In this document: piece by piece, positions 21,269 to 29,952 of the stretch
Numbering within the stretch: the stretch's first letter is position 1
Layout: every line of letters starts with the position of its first letter
Source: SZUA-36 sp963749115
GTDB lineage: Bacteria > Pseudomonadota > Gammaproteobacteria > Xanthomonadales > SZUA-36
Assembly (NCBI GenBank): GCA_963749115.1
Contig: CAVVLP010000007.1
Coordinates: forward strand, 62,001 to 126,000
Length of the DNA: 64,000 bases
Reading direction: 5' to 3'
Notes under the pieces: model-generated
What the model was told of the DNA's origin: nothing
Database searches by the model: none
The model's input: the letters and a program-made list of their open reading frames with translations, nothing else
Translations under genes and position numbers: made by a program

Positions 21269-22576
21269 CTGATCAATATCCGCCACGCTGAGTGGCCACG
21301 TTTTCTGCTGGCTTTCTGTTATTTCTTTTTCCTGTTGGCCGGTTATTTCATGCTGCGGCCCATTCGTGGCACGGTGGCGGCCAATCATTCTGAATCCCTG
21401 CACTGGTTATATACGGCCACATTTACCTGCATGTTGCTGATTGTTCCGGTTTTTGGCTGGTTGGTTTCAAAATTCCGGCGTGGTCGTTTTGTACCCGGGA
21501 TTTACCTGTTTTTTATCTCAAACCTGATCTTTTTTGCCTTCGCATTCAAAGGTGATGCAACCGGTGACTGGGTTCAGTACAGTTTTTATGTCTGGCTGAG
21601 TGTTTTCAACCTGTTCGTGGTCTCGATATTCTGGAGTTTCATGGCCGATATTTTCCACCCGGAACAGGCGCAGCGTCTGTTTGGCAGCATCATGGCCGGT
21701 GGCAGTCTCGGCGCGATTGCCGGACCCATATTGACGGCAAACCGGGTTGAGGCTATCGGTTCTGGTGGTGTCATGACGCTGGCAATTATCTGCCTGTTGG
21801 TGGCGACAGCGATGGCCATTATCCTCGGCAGGTTTGAACGGCACCAACACCAGGACCAGCCAGCCAGGATCATTGGCGGTAGTATCTGGGAAGGTGCGGT
21901 ACGTGTCTTCAAATCAAAATACCTGTTGTTGATCTGCCTGTTAATGTTATCCCACAACCTGACATCGACCTTTTTGTATAACGGACTCGCGGTGCTTGTT
22001 GATGAAAATATCCTCGGATTTGATGAGCGCACCCGGTTTTTCAGTTATGTCGACCTGATTGTGCAGATACTGGCGTTTCTGTTCCAGTTTTTAATTACTT
22101 CAAGGCTGGTTATATACCTTGGTATGCCACGTACGGCGATTCTGCCCCCTATTATTCTGGCGGCCGGGTTCACCCTGCTGGGCAGTTCGCTTGGACTTGT
22201 TTTGTTCGCTGCTGTCGGGGTGGCGCAACGCGCATTGAATTATGGTTTGTTGGGGCCGGTCAAGGAAATGCTGTTCACCGTTGTCGATCGTGAGACCAAG
22301 TACAAGAGCAAGAATTTTATCGATACCGTGGTTTATCGTGGCAGTGACGTGACAGCCAGCTGGATATTCAAGGGCATGATGACGGCCGGTCTTTCAATCT
22401 CCCAGGTTGCATGGGTGTATATTCCGATCATGGCGATCTGGGCCATAGGTGCCTGGCACCTTGGCAAGGCTTATACCAAGCTAAAAAGCCAGGTGGATTC
22501 CGTGAGTCAGTGTCTTCTGATCTTTCGCCCTGATTGGCCCTGCTTAACCGCCGGGCAGGAAGCGCCTGCCTGCTGA
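21269..22576 (+). CDS. MFS/NTT-like membrane transporter
   Basis: Integral membrane protein of about 12 helices related to the bacterial MFS group that resembles ATP/ADP (NTT/Tlc) translocases. The first helix carries GYFMLRPIRG and later helices contain NLFVVSIFWSFMADIF and GSLGAIAGP, both typical of that group. Start is unclear: the frame is open from 21257 and coding similarity (NIRHAEWPRFLLAF) extends upstream of the first TTG at 21335, but no ATG or GTG is present, so a base error or CTG 21269 start is suspected. The last about 15 residues read through the convergent ABC gene. Substrate unknown; nucleotide exchange is only a family-level guess. Confidence 0.75.
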   Translation: MINIRHAEWPRFLLAFCYFFFLLAGYFMLRPIRGTVAANHSESLHWLYTATFTCMLLIVPVFGWLVSKFRRGRFVPGIYLFFISNLIFFAFAFKGDATGDWVQYSFYVWLSVFNLFVVSIFWSFMADIFHPEQAQRLFGSIMAGGSLGAIAGPILTANRVEAIGSGGVMTLAIICLLVATAMAIILGRFERHQHQDQPARIIGGSIWEGAVRVFKSKYLLLICLLMLSHNLTSTFLYNGLAVLVDENILGFDERTRFFSYVDLIVQILAFLFQFLITSRLVIYLGMPRTAILPPIILAAGFTLLGSSLGLVLFAAVGVAQRALNYGLLGPVKEMLFTVVDRETKYKSKNFIDTVVYRGSDVTASWIFKGMMTAGLSISQVAWVYIPIMAIWAIGAWHLGKAYTKLKSQVDSVSQCLLIFRPDWPCLTAGQEAPAC

Positions 22577-23314
22577 GCTCTGTAATGTCTCTACCGGGCA
22601 TTGATAAAGTCTTTCGAGGTTTTCCGGGTTTAATAACTCATTCACCGGACCTGCCTGCCAGTCGCCATCGCCAAACAACATGAGTATATGGCTGCAATAA
22701 CGCGCCGCCAGGTTGACGTCGTGCAAGGCGATCATGGCACAACGCTGTTCCTTTGCGACCTGGTTCTCTACCTGGTTCATGATGCGAATCTGGTGCTTCA
22801 TATCAAGATGGTTGGTGGGTTCATCCAATAGCAGAATGGCGGGTTCCTGTACCATCAGTGAAGCGAATGCCAGGCGACGTGCTTCACCACCGGATAGCCT
22901 CGTTACACTGCGGGCTTCAAAGCCCTCGAGATCGACCTCCCGGATTGCATCCAGCGCTTTTTGTTTGTCTTGTGGCCCTTCACGTTCCCAGTAGGACAGG
23001 TGGGGATGTCGACCGGTCATGGCCGTTTCGAGCACGCTGGCATCGAAAACATAGACGGTATGCTGTTGCAGCATACCCAATAGACGGGCAATCGCACGCC
23101 GGGGTAATTTGTCGATCACCTGGTTTTCGAGCAATACGGTCCCGCTATCGGGTGCAGATAATCCAGCCATGCATTTGAGTAGCGTGGTTTTCCCGATTCC
23201 GTTGGGTCCCAACAAACCCCAAAACTGTCCTGGTTCAAGCTCAAGATCCAGATTGCCGCAGATGTTTTTGCCGGCAATGCTGACATCAAGGGATTGGCAT
23301 ACCAACGAAGTCAT
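22544..23314 (-). CDS. FecCD-type ABC transporter ATP-binding protein
   Basis: Cytoplasmic ATPase of a BtuD/FhuC/FecE-type importer, 256 residues. Walker A is GPNGIGKT (residues 36-43), signature LSGGEARR, Walker B ILLLDEPTNHLD, followed by the switch histidine ALHDVNLA. It overlaps the permease gene by the 4-base ATGA (23311-23314), so the two are translationally coupled. Substrate is probably a siderophore, haem or cobalamin, but no binding protein gene is present to decide. Confidence 0.93.
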   Translation of the reverse strand: MTSLVCQSLDVSIAGKNICGNLDLELEPGQFWGLLGPNGIGKTTLLKCMAGLSAPDSGTVLLENQVIDKLPRRAIARLLGMLQQHTVYVFDASVLETAMTGRHPHLSYWEREGPQDKQKALDAIREVDLEGFEARSVTRLSGGEARRLAFASLMVQEPAILLLDEPTNHLDMKHQIRIMNQVENQVAKEQRCAMIALHDVNLAARYCSHILMLFGDGDWQAGPVNELLNPENLERLYQCPVETLQSSAGRRFLPGG

Positions 23315-24297
23315 ACGCCCTTTAGCCTTGCACGGTTTAACAACAACAGGAACAGCGGCACTCCAAGTAAGGCCGTGATAACGCCCACCGGTAACTGTTG
23401 CGGGCTTAAAACGGTACGTGCAAGTGTATCGGACAATACCAGGAACAAACCGCCAAACAGTGTGGCTGCCGGGATCAGGATACGATGATCAGAACCCACC
23501 AGTAAACGCATCAGGTGTGGAACGATCAATCCCACAAAGCCGATGCTGCCGGCAATGGAGACTGCTGTTGCGGTCAATAGGGAGGCGAGCAGGTAGACCA
23601 GCCAGAGCATGTGACGGGTCGACTCACCCAGCAATCGGGCCGTGGTTTCACCCATTGCCAGCACATTTAGACTGCGCGCCAGGCCCAGTGTCAGGACGAA
23701 ACTACCTGCCAGTACCGCCAACGACCATGCAGGCAGTGTGACGTAACTCAGGTCGCCCATCAGCCAGAACAGCATTCCACGCAGGCTGTTATCCGGACTC
23801 AGGGAGAGAATAAGGCTGATCAATGCAGCCCAACCGGAAGCGGTGACCACACCCGTCAACAACAAACGTGTACCGCTCCAGGGACCGGTTCCACGCGCAA
23901 GACCGAAAACCAGCAATATGGAAATCAGCGCTCCCAGCATAGCCAGCCATGGCAGAAAAGCCACTGCGATTCCAAATACCATCCCAAGTAAAGTCGCAAA
24001 AGCAGCACCGCCAGATACTCCAAGGACATAGGGATCGGCCAATGGATTGCGCAGCAGCACCTGCATCAGGCAGCCTGACATAGCCAGCATTGAACCGACC
24101 ACCCAGGCGGCCATTGCGCGCGGCAACCGCAAACGCCAGATCAATTCACCATGCTGACTACCGGAATCCCGGATTGCGGCCAGCCATTCAGACCAACCCA
24201 GTGAAACCGAGCCGCTTGCACTGGCGAAAAATATGCTGCCTACTGACATTACCATCAATAAAAAGAGCAATGATCGACGTAATGTGGTTGGAATCAT
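23311..24297 (-). CDS. FecCD-family ABC transporter permease
   Basis: Inner-membrane permease of 328 residues with about ten hydrophobic segments. Family blocks seen are WRLRLPRAMAAWVVGSMLA, the coupling region GCLMQVLLRNPLADPYVLGV, and the C-terminal GSIGFVGLIVPHLMRLLVG and LPVGVITALLGVP. This is the BtuC/FhuB/FecD type for iron chelate or vitamin B12 uptake. It is first in a two-gene operon with the ATPase, divergent from rppH. No riboswitch-like structure or clear Fur box is visible in the 115-base intergenic region. Confidence 0.93.
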   Translation of the reverse strand: MIPTTLRRSLLFLLMVMSVGSIFFASASGSVSLGWSEWLAAIRDSGSQHGELIWRLRLPRAMAAWVVGSMLAMSGCLMQVLLRNPLADPYVLGVSGGAAFATLLGMVFGIAVAFLPWLAMLGALISILLVFGLARGTGPWSGTRLLLTGVVTASGWAALISLILSLSPDNSLRGMLFWLMGDLSYVTLPAWSLAVLAGSFVLTLGLARSLNVLAMGETTARLLGESTRHMLWLVYLLASLLTATAVSIAGSIGFVGLIVPHLMRLLVGSDHRILIPAATLFGGLFLVLSDTLARTVLSPQQLPVGVITALLGVPLFLLLLNRARLKGV

Positions 24298-24412
24298 TTT
24301 GAAGGATTGATTAACTTGGTTTGGTTGATTAAGATTTAAAATTATCGCACGTATTAAGCAAGCTCATTACATTAACATCGACTTTGAACAGGTACAGAAG
24401 AATAAAACAAAC

Positions 24413-24889
24413 ATGATCGATTCGGACGGATTCAGACCCAATGTAGCCATGGTCATCATGAATAATGATGGCCGGGTATTCTGGGCGCAACGTTCAAACA
24501 ATGATGGCTGGCAATTTCCCCAGGGTGGTATGAATACCGACGAAACTCCCATGGAGGCAATGTACCGTGAATTGCGTGAAGAAACCGGTTTGCATGAAAA
24601 TCATGTTCAATTGCTGGGTTCAACCCCTGGATGGCTGCGTTACCAGTTACCCCGGCGCTTTCAAAGGTCGGAAAGCAAACCCTTGTGCATCGGCCAGAAG
24701 CAGGTGTGGTTTTTATTGAAGTTGCTTGATGACGATGTGCAGTTCAATTTCAAAACAACCTCCCAACCGGAGTTTCGTGATTTTCGCTGGGTAGATTTTT
24801 GGTATCCCGCTGATAACGTGATCCGGTTCAAACGCGGTGTTTACAGGCAAGCCCTGACACTGCTTGAACCAATGATGGTTTCAGGCTGA
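24413..24889 (+). CDS. rppH: RNA pyrophosphohydrolase
   Basis: Nudix hydrolase of 158 residues that removes pyrophosphate from the 5' triphosphate end of mRNA, starting RNase E-dependent decay. It begins with the family motif IDSDGFRPNVAMVI; the Nudix box runs from GGMNTDETP to MYRELREETGL, and RppH-specific RYQLPRRF and CIGQKQVWFLL are present. Length and motifs match E. coli RppH (176) minus a short tail. Monocistronic by appearance. Confidence 0.96.
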   Translation: MIDSDGFRPNVAMVIMNNDGRVFWAQRSNNDGWQFPQGGMNTDETPMEAMYRELREETGLHENHVQLLGSTPGWLRYQLPRRFQRSESKPLCIGQKQVWFLLKLLDDDVQFNFKTTSQPEFRDFRWVDFWYPADNVIRFKRGVYRQALTLLEPMMVSG

Positions 24890-25029
24890 CACAAACGACT
24901 CACCTGGCGTATAGCTTACGCACCCTGGTCAGTACTCTGATTTGTGCGGAATAGCACAACCGCTTTTGGGCCAGTAGGTGCTTCCGAGTAAACTTCGCAA
25001 AAGGCAGTAAAGCGATTTCTTAATCTAAT

Positions 25030-25044
25030 TGACAATCATTCTCA
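25030..25044. promoter_or_regulatory. Fur box upstream of bfd
   Basis: TGACAATCATTCTCA fits the 7-1-7 Fur inverted repeat (TGATAAT-N-ATTATCA) with two mismatches, 40 bases upstream of the bfd start codon. It implies iron-dependent repression of bfd, as is known in E. coli and Pseudomonas. Confidence 0.65.
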
Positions 25045-25084
25045 TTTGCATTTAGAATGATTTCAGGAACAACAGGAATGCTTT

Positions 25085-25294
25085 ATGTACGTGTGTATCT
25101 GCAATGCAGTAACCGATTCTGATATCCGCAAAGCGGTTGATAGCGGCGTACACAATATGAAGCAACTGAGCCAGGCGACCGGTTGCGGTACCACCTGTGG
25201 TTGTTGCAGGGAAATAGCTGTTGAGATTTTGCAGCAGACCATGGCGGGCAATCGGGAAAGCCGGATTACGCTCCCCGTGATGCAAATGGCCTGA
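25085..25294 (+). CDS. bfd: Bacterioferritin-associated ferredoxin
   Basis: A [2Fe-2S] protein of 69 residues that delivers electrons to bacterioferritin so that stored iron is released as Fe(II). Cluster cysteines are CIC near the N-terminus (MYVCICNAVTDSDI) and CGTTCGCC around residues 38-45, the usual C-x-C ... C-x2-C spacing of the BFD fold. It lies upstream of bfr and downstream of a Fur box, so it is likely induced under iron limitation. Confidence 0.95.
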   Translation: MYVCICNAVTDSDIRKAVDSGVHNMKQLSQATGCGTTCGCCREIAVEILQQTMAGNRESRITLPVMQMA

Positions 25295-25436
25295 CTTCAA
25301 GACACTCACGCAAGGTGCGGGTTAGCTCAACACCTGCTAAAATCACTTCACATTTTATGCATTATCCATTGGTCGAATTGGCTGGAATGATGCCCCTGTC
25401 TATTTAAAATCAGAGTTTCTAAAGGAGTCCGGCACA

Positions 25437-25904
25437 ATGAAAGGCGACCAAAAGGTTATTGGGTTTCTCAATGCTGTGTTACGCAATGAACTGGTGGCAA
25501 TTAACCAGTACTTCCTGCATTCACGTATGTACAAAGATATGGGTCTGATGGAATTGGCCGATCACGAACATGGTGAGTCTTTGGACGAAATGAAACATGC
25601 TGATCAACTAATTGAGCGGATATTGTTTTTGGAAGGACTGCCCAATATGCAGGACATTGGCAAGTTGAGAATCGGGGAAGCTCCGCGTGAAATGCTTGAG
25701 TGTGATTTAGCATTGGAAATGGATGCCTTGCCGGAGTTAAAAGACGCAATTGCCTGGTGTGAAGAATGCCGTGATTTCGTCAGCCGCGATTTGTTTGATT
25801 CCATACTGGCCTCCGAAGAAGAGCATGTGGACTGGTTGGAGACACAGTTGGCACTGATCGACAAAATGGGTATCAAAAATTACCTGCAAGCCAAGATGGG
25901 CTGA
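25437..25904 (+). CDS. bfr: Bacterioferritin
   Basis: Haem-containing 24-mer ferritin, 155 residues. Ferroxidase ligands are all visible: Glu18 in NELVAINQ, Glu51 and His54 in LDEMKHAD, Glu94 in ALEMD, Glu127 and His130 in EEEHVDW; the haem ligand Met52 is in DEMKH. Strong ribosome-binding site AAAGGAG lies before ATG 25437. It is 142 bases after bfd, which supplies its reductant. Confidence 0.97.
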   Translation: MKGDQKVIGFLNAVLRNELVAINQYFLHSRMYKDMGLMELADHEHGESLDEMKHADQLIERILFLEGLPNMQDIGKLRIGEAPREMLECDLALEMDALPELKDAIAWCEECRDFVSRDLFDSILASEEEHVDWLETQLALIDKMGIKNYLQAKMG

Positions 25905-25916
25905 ACGCATAAGCTT

Positions 25917-26468
25917 ATGTTCAGCCATACCAGCCAACCTTGCCAGTTCGAACGGGACTGCGCCGTTGTGATGATCCCCGCCGGTGATGAATTAACCATA
26001 CCAGCCGGAACCGTGGGATATATCACCCAATCCCTGGGTGGTAGTTTTACTGTTTTTGTGGATGGAAACCTGTTTCGCGTGGCCGGTATTGATGCTGACG
26101 CTATTGGCAAAGAGCCGGTATTGCCACCAGCGCTGCCGGATGATGCCAGTGATGATGATGTTGAGAAACTGGTCTGGTCACAGATGAAGACCTGCTATGA
26201 CCCCGAAATTCCGGTCAATATCGTGGATCTTGGCCTGGTTTATTCATGTGAATTAACGAAGAATGAGCAGGGAGAAAGAGAGGTTGCAGTCACCATGACG
26301 CTGACTGCTCCGGGATGTGGCATGGGTGACATCATTGTTGAGGATGTACGCAGCAAAATCCAGATTATCCCCACGATAAGCAAGGTTGATGTTGAACTGA
26401 CGTTTGACCCGGTTTGGAATTACCAGATGATGACCGAGGCCGCCCGACTCGAAACCGGAATGCTTTAG
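25917..26468 (+). CDS. sufT: Putative Fe-S cluster assembly protein SufT
   Basis: A 183-residue SufT-type protein. The N-terminal part (IPAGDELTIPAGTVGYITQSL) is the small beta domain specific to SufT, and the rest is a MIP18/DUF59 domain with DPEIPVNIVDLGLVY and the conserved cysteine in LTAPGCGMGD. MIP18-family proteins assist maturation of Fe-S proteins. Its position 12 bases after bfr links iron storage with cluster assembly. It ends before a strong bidirectional hairpin. Confidence 0.92.
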   Translation: MFSHTSQPCQFERDCAVVMIPAGDELTIPAGTVGYITQSLGGSFTVFVDGNLFRVAGIDADAIGKEPVLPPALPDDASDDDVEKLVWSQMKTCYDPEIPVNIVDLGLVYSCELTKNEQGEREVAVTMTLTAPGCGMGDIIVEDVRSKIQIIPTISKVDVELTFDPVWNYQMMTEAARLETGML

Positions 26469-26501
26469 TCGCAGCCGCGTTTAAACCCTTACCAACCGCA
26501 C

Positions 26502-26529
26502 AGTCATCCCCGCTTTCGCGGGGATGACT
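26502..26529. terminator. Hairpin terminator between sufT and fadE
   Basis: Perfect 12-bp stem AGTCATCCCCGC/GCGGGGATGACT with loop TTTC, between convergent genes. The GTCATCCCCGC...GCGGGGATGAC motif resembles REP-like hairpins common at gene ends in proteobacteria, so it may be both a terminator and a member of a repeat family. Confidence 0.7.
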
Positions 26530-26551
26530 TCACTCCGAATCGAAAACCCTT

Positions 26552-29021
26552 TTAGGCCGCTTGATCCCTGACCTGTGCCGGGTCACCACTTGAACCCATT
26601 CTTAGGTAGCTGCTTTCGAACTCATCAACCGCGATGATTTCAGTGACCATCGCCCTGACAGCCGCCAGTTCCTTTGCCTCTTCTGCGGTAATGATGGATA
26701 GTTCAACAGCCTTTTCCAACTGATCCTGCATATCAACAGCGACGAGTTTACCGGCAACTTCAGCCTTGTGAAGACGACGCTCCAGTGGCTCAGTGGCAAT
26801 TACACGGGGTAGGGCCAACTCCAGAATACCAACAGGATTACTGGCTTTATCGGAGATAAAGATACCGTCTGTCAGGCGTTTACGTGTCTCTGAAGGGTGA
26901 CATCAGTAATTGAGACACCTTGTGACCGAGACGGTCGCCAGGTTGGCGCTCATGTCGTCCCAACGGAAAAATAAATGTACGCAACAGAATACGTACGGCA
27001 CGGTTTGGGAAATTGTCGACAACAAGACCCAGGGCAGTCTGTATTTTGTGAATGGCATCGTGGAAAGCCCAGGCCAGTATGGGTTGATCCGCTGCGGGTC
27101 GCCCCTGGATCTCAAACCGTTTTAGCATGGCGGAGCAGATGTATAGCTGACTCAACACATCACCGAGACGGCCTGAAATTCGTTCTTTGTGTTTCAACTT
27201 GCCACCAAGCATAAGCATGGCAACATCAGATGCAAAGGCGAGAGCGGCGGAATAACGTGTCAGTTTGCGGTAGTAACGTGCAGTTCTACGGTCGGTGGGT
27301 ACTGCTGCAAACCGGGCAAAACTCAGACCCAAAACCATGCTGCGAACGGCATTGCCGATACTGTAACCAATGTGCCCGAACAGGTGATTATCAAATGCTT
27401 CAAGACCCTGTTCCCGGTCTTCCATCCTCGCGGCCTGCATTTCCTTCAGCACATATGGGTGGCAGCGTATGGCACCCTGGCCGAAGATCATCATGCTGCG
27501 GGTCAGGATATTGGCACCTTCAACGGTTATCCAGATCGGGGACCCCTGCCAGCCTCTGCCGAGGTAGTTGCGTGGACCCATAATTATGCCTTTGCCGCCG
27601 TGAACATCCATGGCGTCGGTGATAACCTGGCGGCCCATCTCGGTGGCGTGGTACTTGGCAATAGCGGAGGGTACGGAGGGCTTCTGACCCAGGTCAACAG
27701 CCGTCGCGGTCATGCGCGACAAGGCAGAGATTGAGTAGGTGTAGGCGGCTATGCGGCACATCGCTGCCTCAACACCTTCAAAACGGCCTATCGGCAAGTT
27801 AAATTGTTTGCGGATACGTGCGTAAGCACCGGTTGTCAACGAGCATAATTTGACGCCACCGGCTGAAGATGAGGGTAGCGTGATGGCCCGGCCAACGGCC
27901 AAAAGCTCAATCAGCATCCGCCAGCCATTACCGGCCATCTCAACACCGCCCACCAGCGTATCCAGTGGAACAAATACGTCTTTACCACGTACCGGACCGT
28001 TGTGGAATGGTACATTCAAGGGCAGGTGACGTGCACCGATCTCCATTCCCGGGGTATCACTGGGTACCAGTGCGACACTGATACCGATATCCTTTTTATC
28101 ACCCACCAGGCCATCAGGGTCATACAATCTGAACGCCAGGCCAACGATCGTTGCGACCGGTGCCAGGGTAATATAGCGTTTATCAAAATTGAGACGTATA
28201 CCCAGTACCTGCTTGCCCTTGTATTCTCCTTTACAAATGATTCCGGTATCCGGAATGGAGGTCGCGTCCGAACCGGCGGTAGGACCGGTCAGGCCGAAAC
28301 AGGGTATTTCCTCACCCTTGGCAAGACGCGGCAGGAAGTAGTTCTTTTGCTCATCTGTGCCGTAATGGACCAATAATTCTGCAGGGCCCAGCGAGTTGGG
28401 GACAGCAACGGTGCTGCCTGCAACCGCACAAACCGAACCAATTTTCTGAAGTACGGCGCGGTGTGCCAGTGCAGAGAAGCCCAGTCCACCAAATTCTTTT
28501 GGAATGATCATGCCGAAAAACCGGTTTTCTTTCAGAAAACTCCAGACTTCGGGTGGCAGATCAGCAAGTTCATGTGAGTTTTCCCAGGGATTGAGCATTT
28601 TGCACAATTCTTCCACTGGTCCGTCTACAAAGGCCTGTTCTTCCTTGCTCAGTTGAGGCCAGAATTCTTGCAGCAATGAATCCCAGTCCGGGTTGCCGGC
28701 AAAAAGCTCACCTTCCCAACCCACTGTACCGGCTTCCAATGCAACCTTTTCCGTATCCGAGAGCGTCGGCAACATTTTGCGATAGACCGCAAGAAACGGT
28801 GCACTTAACCTTTGGCGTCGCAATGACTTGAAGTTCAGTGGAACGGCGATGGCTGCAAACAGTACTGACAAAACAACGATCGCAAGCGTTGAAACATCGG
28901 TAAAAATGGCAAAGCCGGCCAGTAACAGGACCATACCGATCGTCCAGTTCAGCAGGTTGATACCACGATAGGCTGCGGTGATAGAAAACCCCAGCAAACC
29001 TAAAATCAGAATCCAGAACAT
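26552..29021 (-). CDS. fadE: Acyl-CoA dehydrogenase FadE, one frameshift
   Basis: Long FadE-type acyl-CoA dehydrogenase, about 823 residues (E. coli FadE 814), first step of fatty-acid beta-oxidation. Two N-terminal hydrophobic helices (residues 2-20 and 27-60) are typical of FadE. The catalytic domain shows CFGLTGPTAGSDATS, DVHGGKGIIMGPRNYLGRG and the ITVEGANILTRSMMIFGQG block. An extra base near 26888 separates the main part from the C-terminal domain (ALPRVIATEPLERRL). Divergent from a TetR regulator with a shared palindromic site. Confidence 0.94.
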
Positions 29022-29118
29022 TACTGTTACCCTCCGCGAATACTAATAGTTTGACCTGATGCGCTTTTTGTTGAAAAAAAGACCGCACAAGTTTGGACTG
29101 TATTATCAAGAATACGTT

Positions 29119-29136
29119 CCATACGTAAGAGTATGG
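29119..29136. promoter_or_regulatory. Putative TetR operator between fadE and tetR
   Basis: CCATAC-N6-GTATGG, a perfect 6+6 inverted repeat in the 213-bp divergent promoter region. Position and symmetry suit a TetR-family dimer repressing fadE and itself. No experimental consensus is claimed. Confidence 0.45.
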
Positions 29137-29234
29137 TAAATGCTGTGCCTGGAGTCAACTGGTATCTAAGCTATATTGAAACGTCATAGTCGGTTATGCT
29201 TCACATTACATTTTATTAATGTCGGCTGGCGCTT

Positions 29235-29822
29235 GTGACTCAATCAGTATCGAAGAAAAAAGAGCGATCAACACTCAGCGCAGGCGACTGGGAGCAACAG
29301 GCCTTGGTCCTGATTGCTGAAAAAGGTATCCGGTCGGTAGCCGTTGAGTCGCTTGCCCGGCGAATGGGTGTTACCAAGGGTAGCTTTTACTGGCACTTTC
29401 ACAATCGTGAAGCCCTGCTTGAGCAATCCCTGATTCGCTGGGAAAAACACGACGCGGCCAATCTGCAGACCTCATTAAGTGCTATTGATGACCCCCGTGA
29501 GCGACTAAGGTCGTTTTTCAGACGTAGTGGTCGAGAGCAACTGACTCACAATGTTTACAGCTCGTTATGCAATGCATCGGATCATCCACAGGTCGAGCCA
29601 TTACTGGAGAGAGTGGCAAAGCGTCGAATGAAGCATATTGAGAAAGCTTTTGAAGAGATTGGCTTTGATCCCCAGCAGGCGTCACATCGGGCGCGGCTGA
29701 CATACTCAGCTTACCTGGGTTTCCTGCAATTGCAGAAGCAACACCAGACACCCAGTTTGAGTTCGGAAGAGTTTGAAGCGTATATGACCCATGTTATTGC
29801 GACGTTAATTCCTGAAAAGTAA
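29235..29822 (+). CDS. TetR/AcrR family transcriptional regulator
   Basis: A 195-residue regulator, initiated at GTG 29235. The N-terminal helix-turn-helix is clear (VESLARRMGVTKGSFYWHFHNREALL), followed by an all-helical ligand domain. Divergent placement against fadE suggests a fatty-acyl-CoA-responsive repressor of beta-oxidation, by analogy with PsrA/FadR-type TetR regulators; ligand identity is inference only. Confidence 0.92.
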   Translation: MTQSVSKKKERSTLSAGDWEQQALVLIAEKGIRSVAVESLARRMGVTKGSFYWHFHNREALLEQSLIRWEKHDAANLQTSLSAIDDPRERLRSFFRRSGREQLTHNVYSSLCNASDHPQVEPLLERVAKRRMKHIEKAFEEIGFDPQQASHRARLTYSAYLGFLQLQKQHQTPSLSSEEFEAYMTHVIATLIPEK

Positions 29823-29888
29823 TCTTGATCTCCATGGGTTTCACGTTTTAAGCGTAGTAAAACCAGTTGGTTTTTTAATTCAAGCAAA

Positions 29889-29932
29889 AAAAGGGCCGGA
29901 TACATCATTTCAAAAATGTATCCGGCCCTTTT
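29889..29932. terminator. Bidirectional Rho-independent terminator
   Basis: Stem AAAAGGGCCGGATACAT paired with ATGTATCCGGCCCTTTT, with a loop of about 10 nt, giving A-runs and T-runs on both sides. It separates convergent tetR and pckA. Confidence 0.88.
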
Positions 29933-29952
29933 AATTCAATTCGGAGTTACGA

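Noticed and set aside
24298..24412. Cobalamin riboswitch upstream of the FecCD importer
   Set aside because: The intergenic region is only 115 bases and AT-rich, too short and lacking the B12-box pattern.
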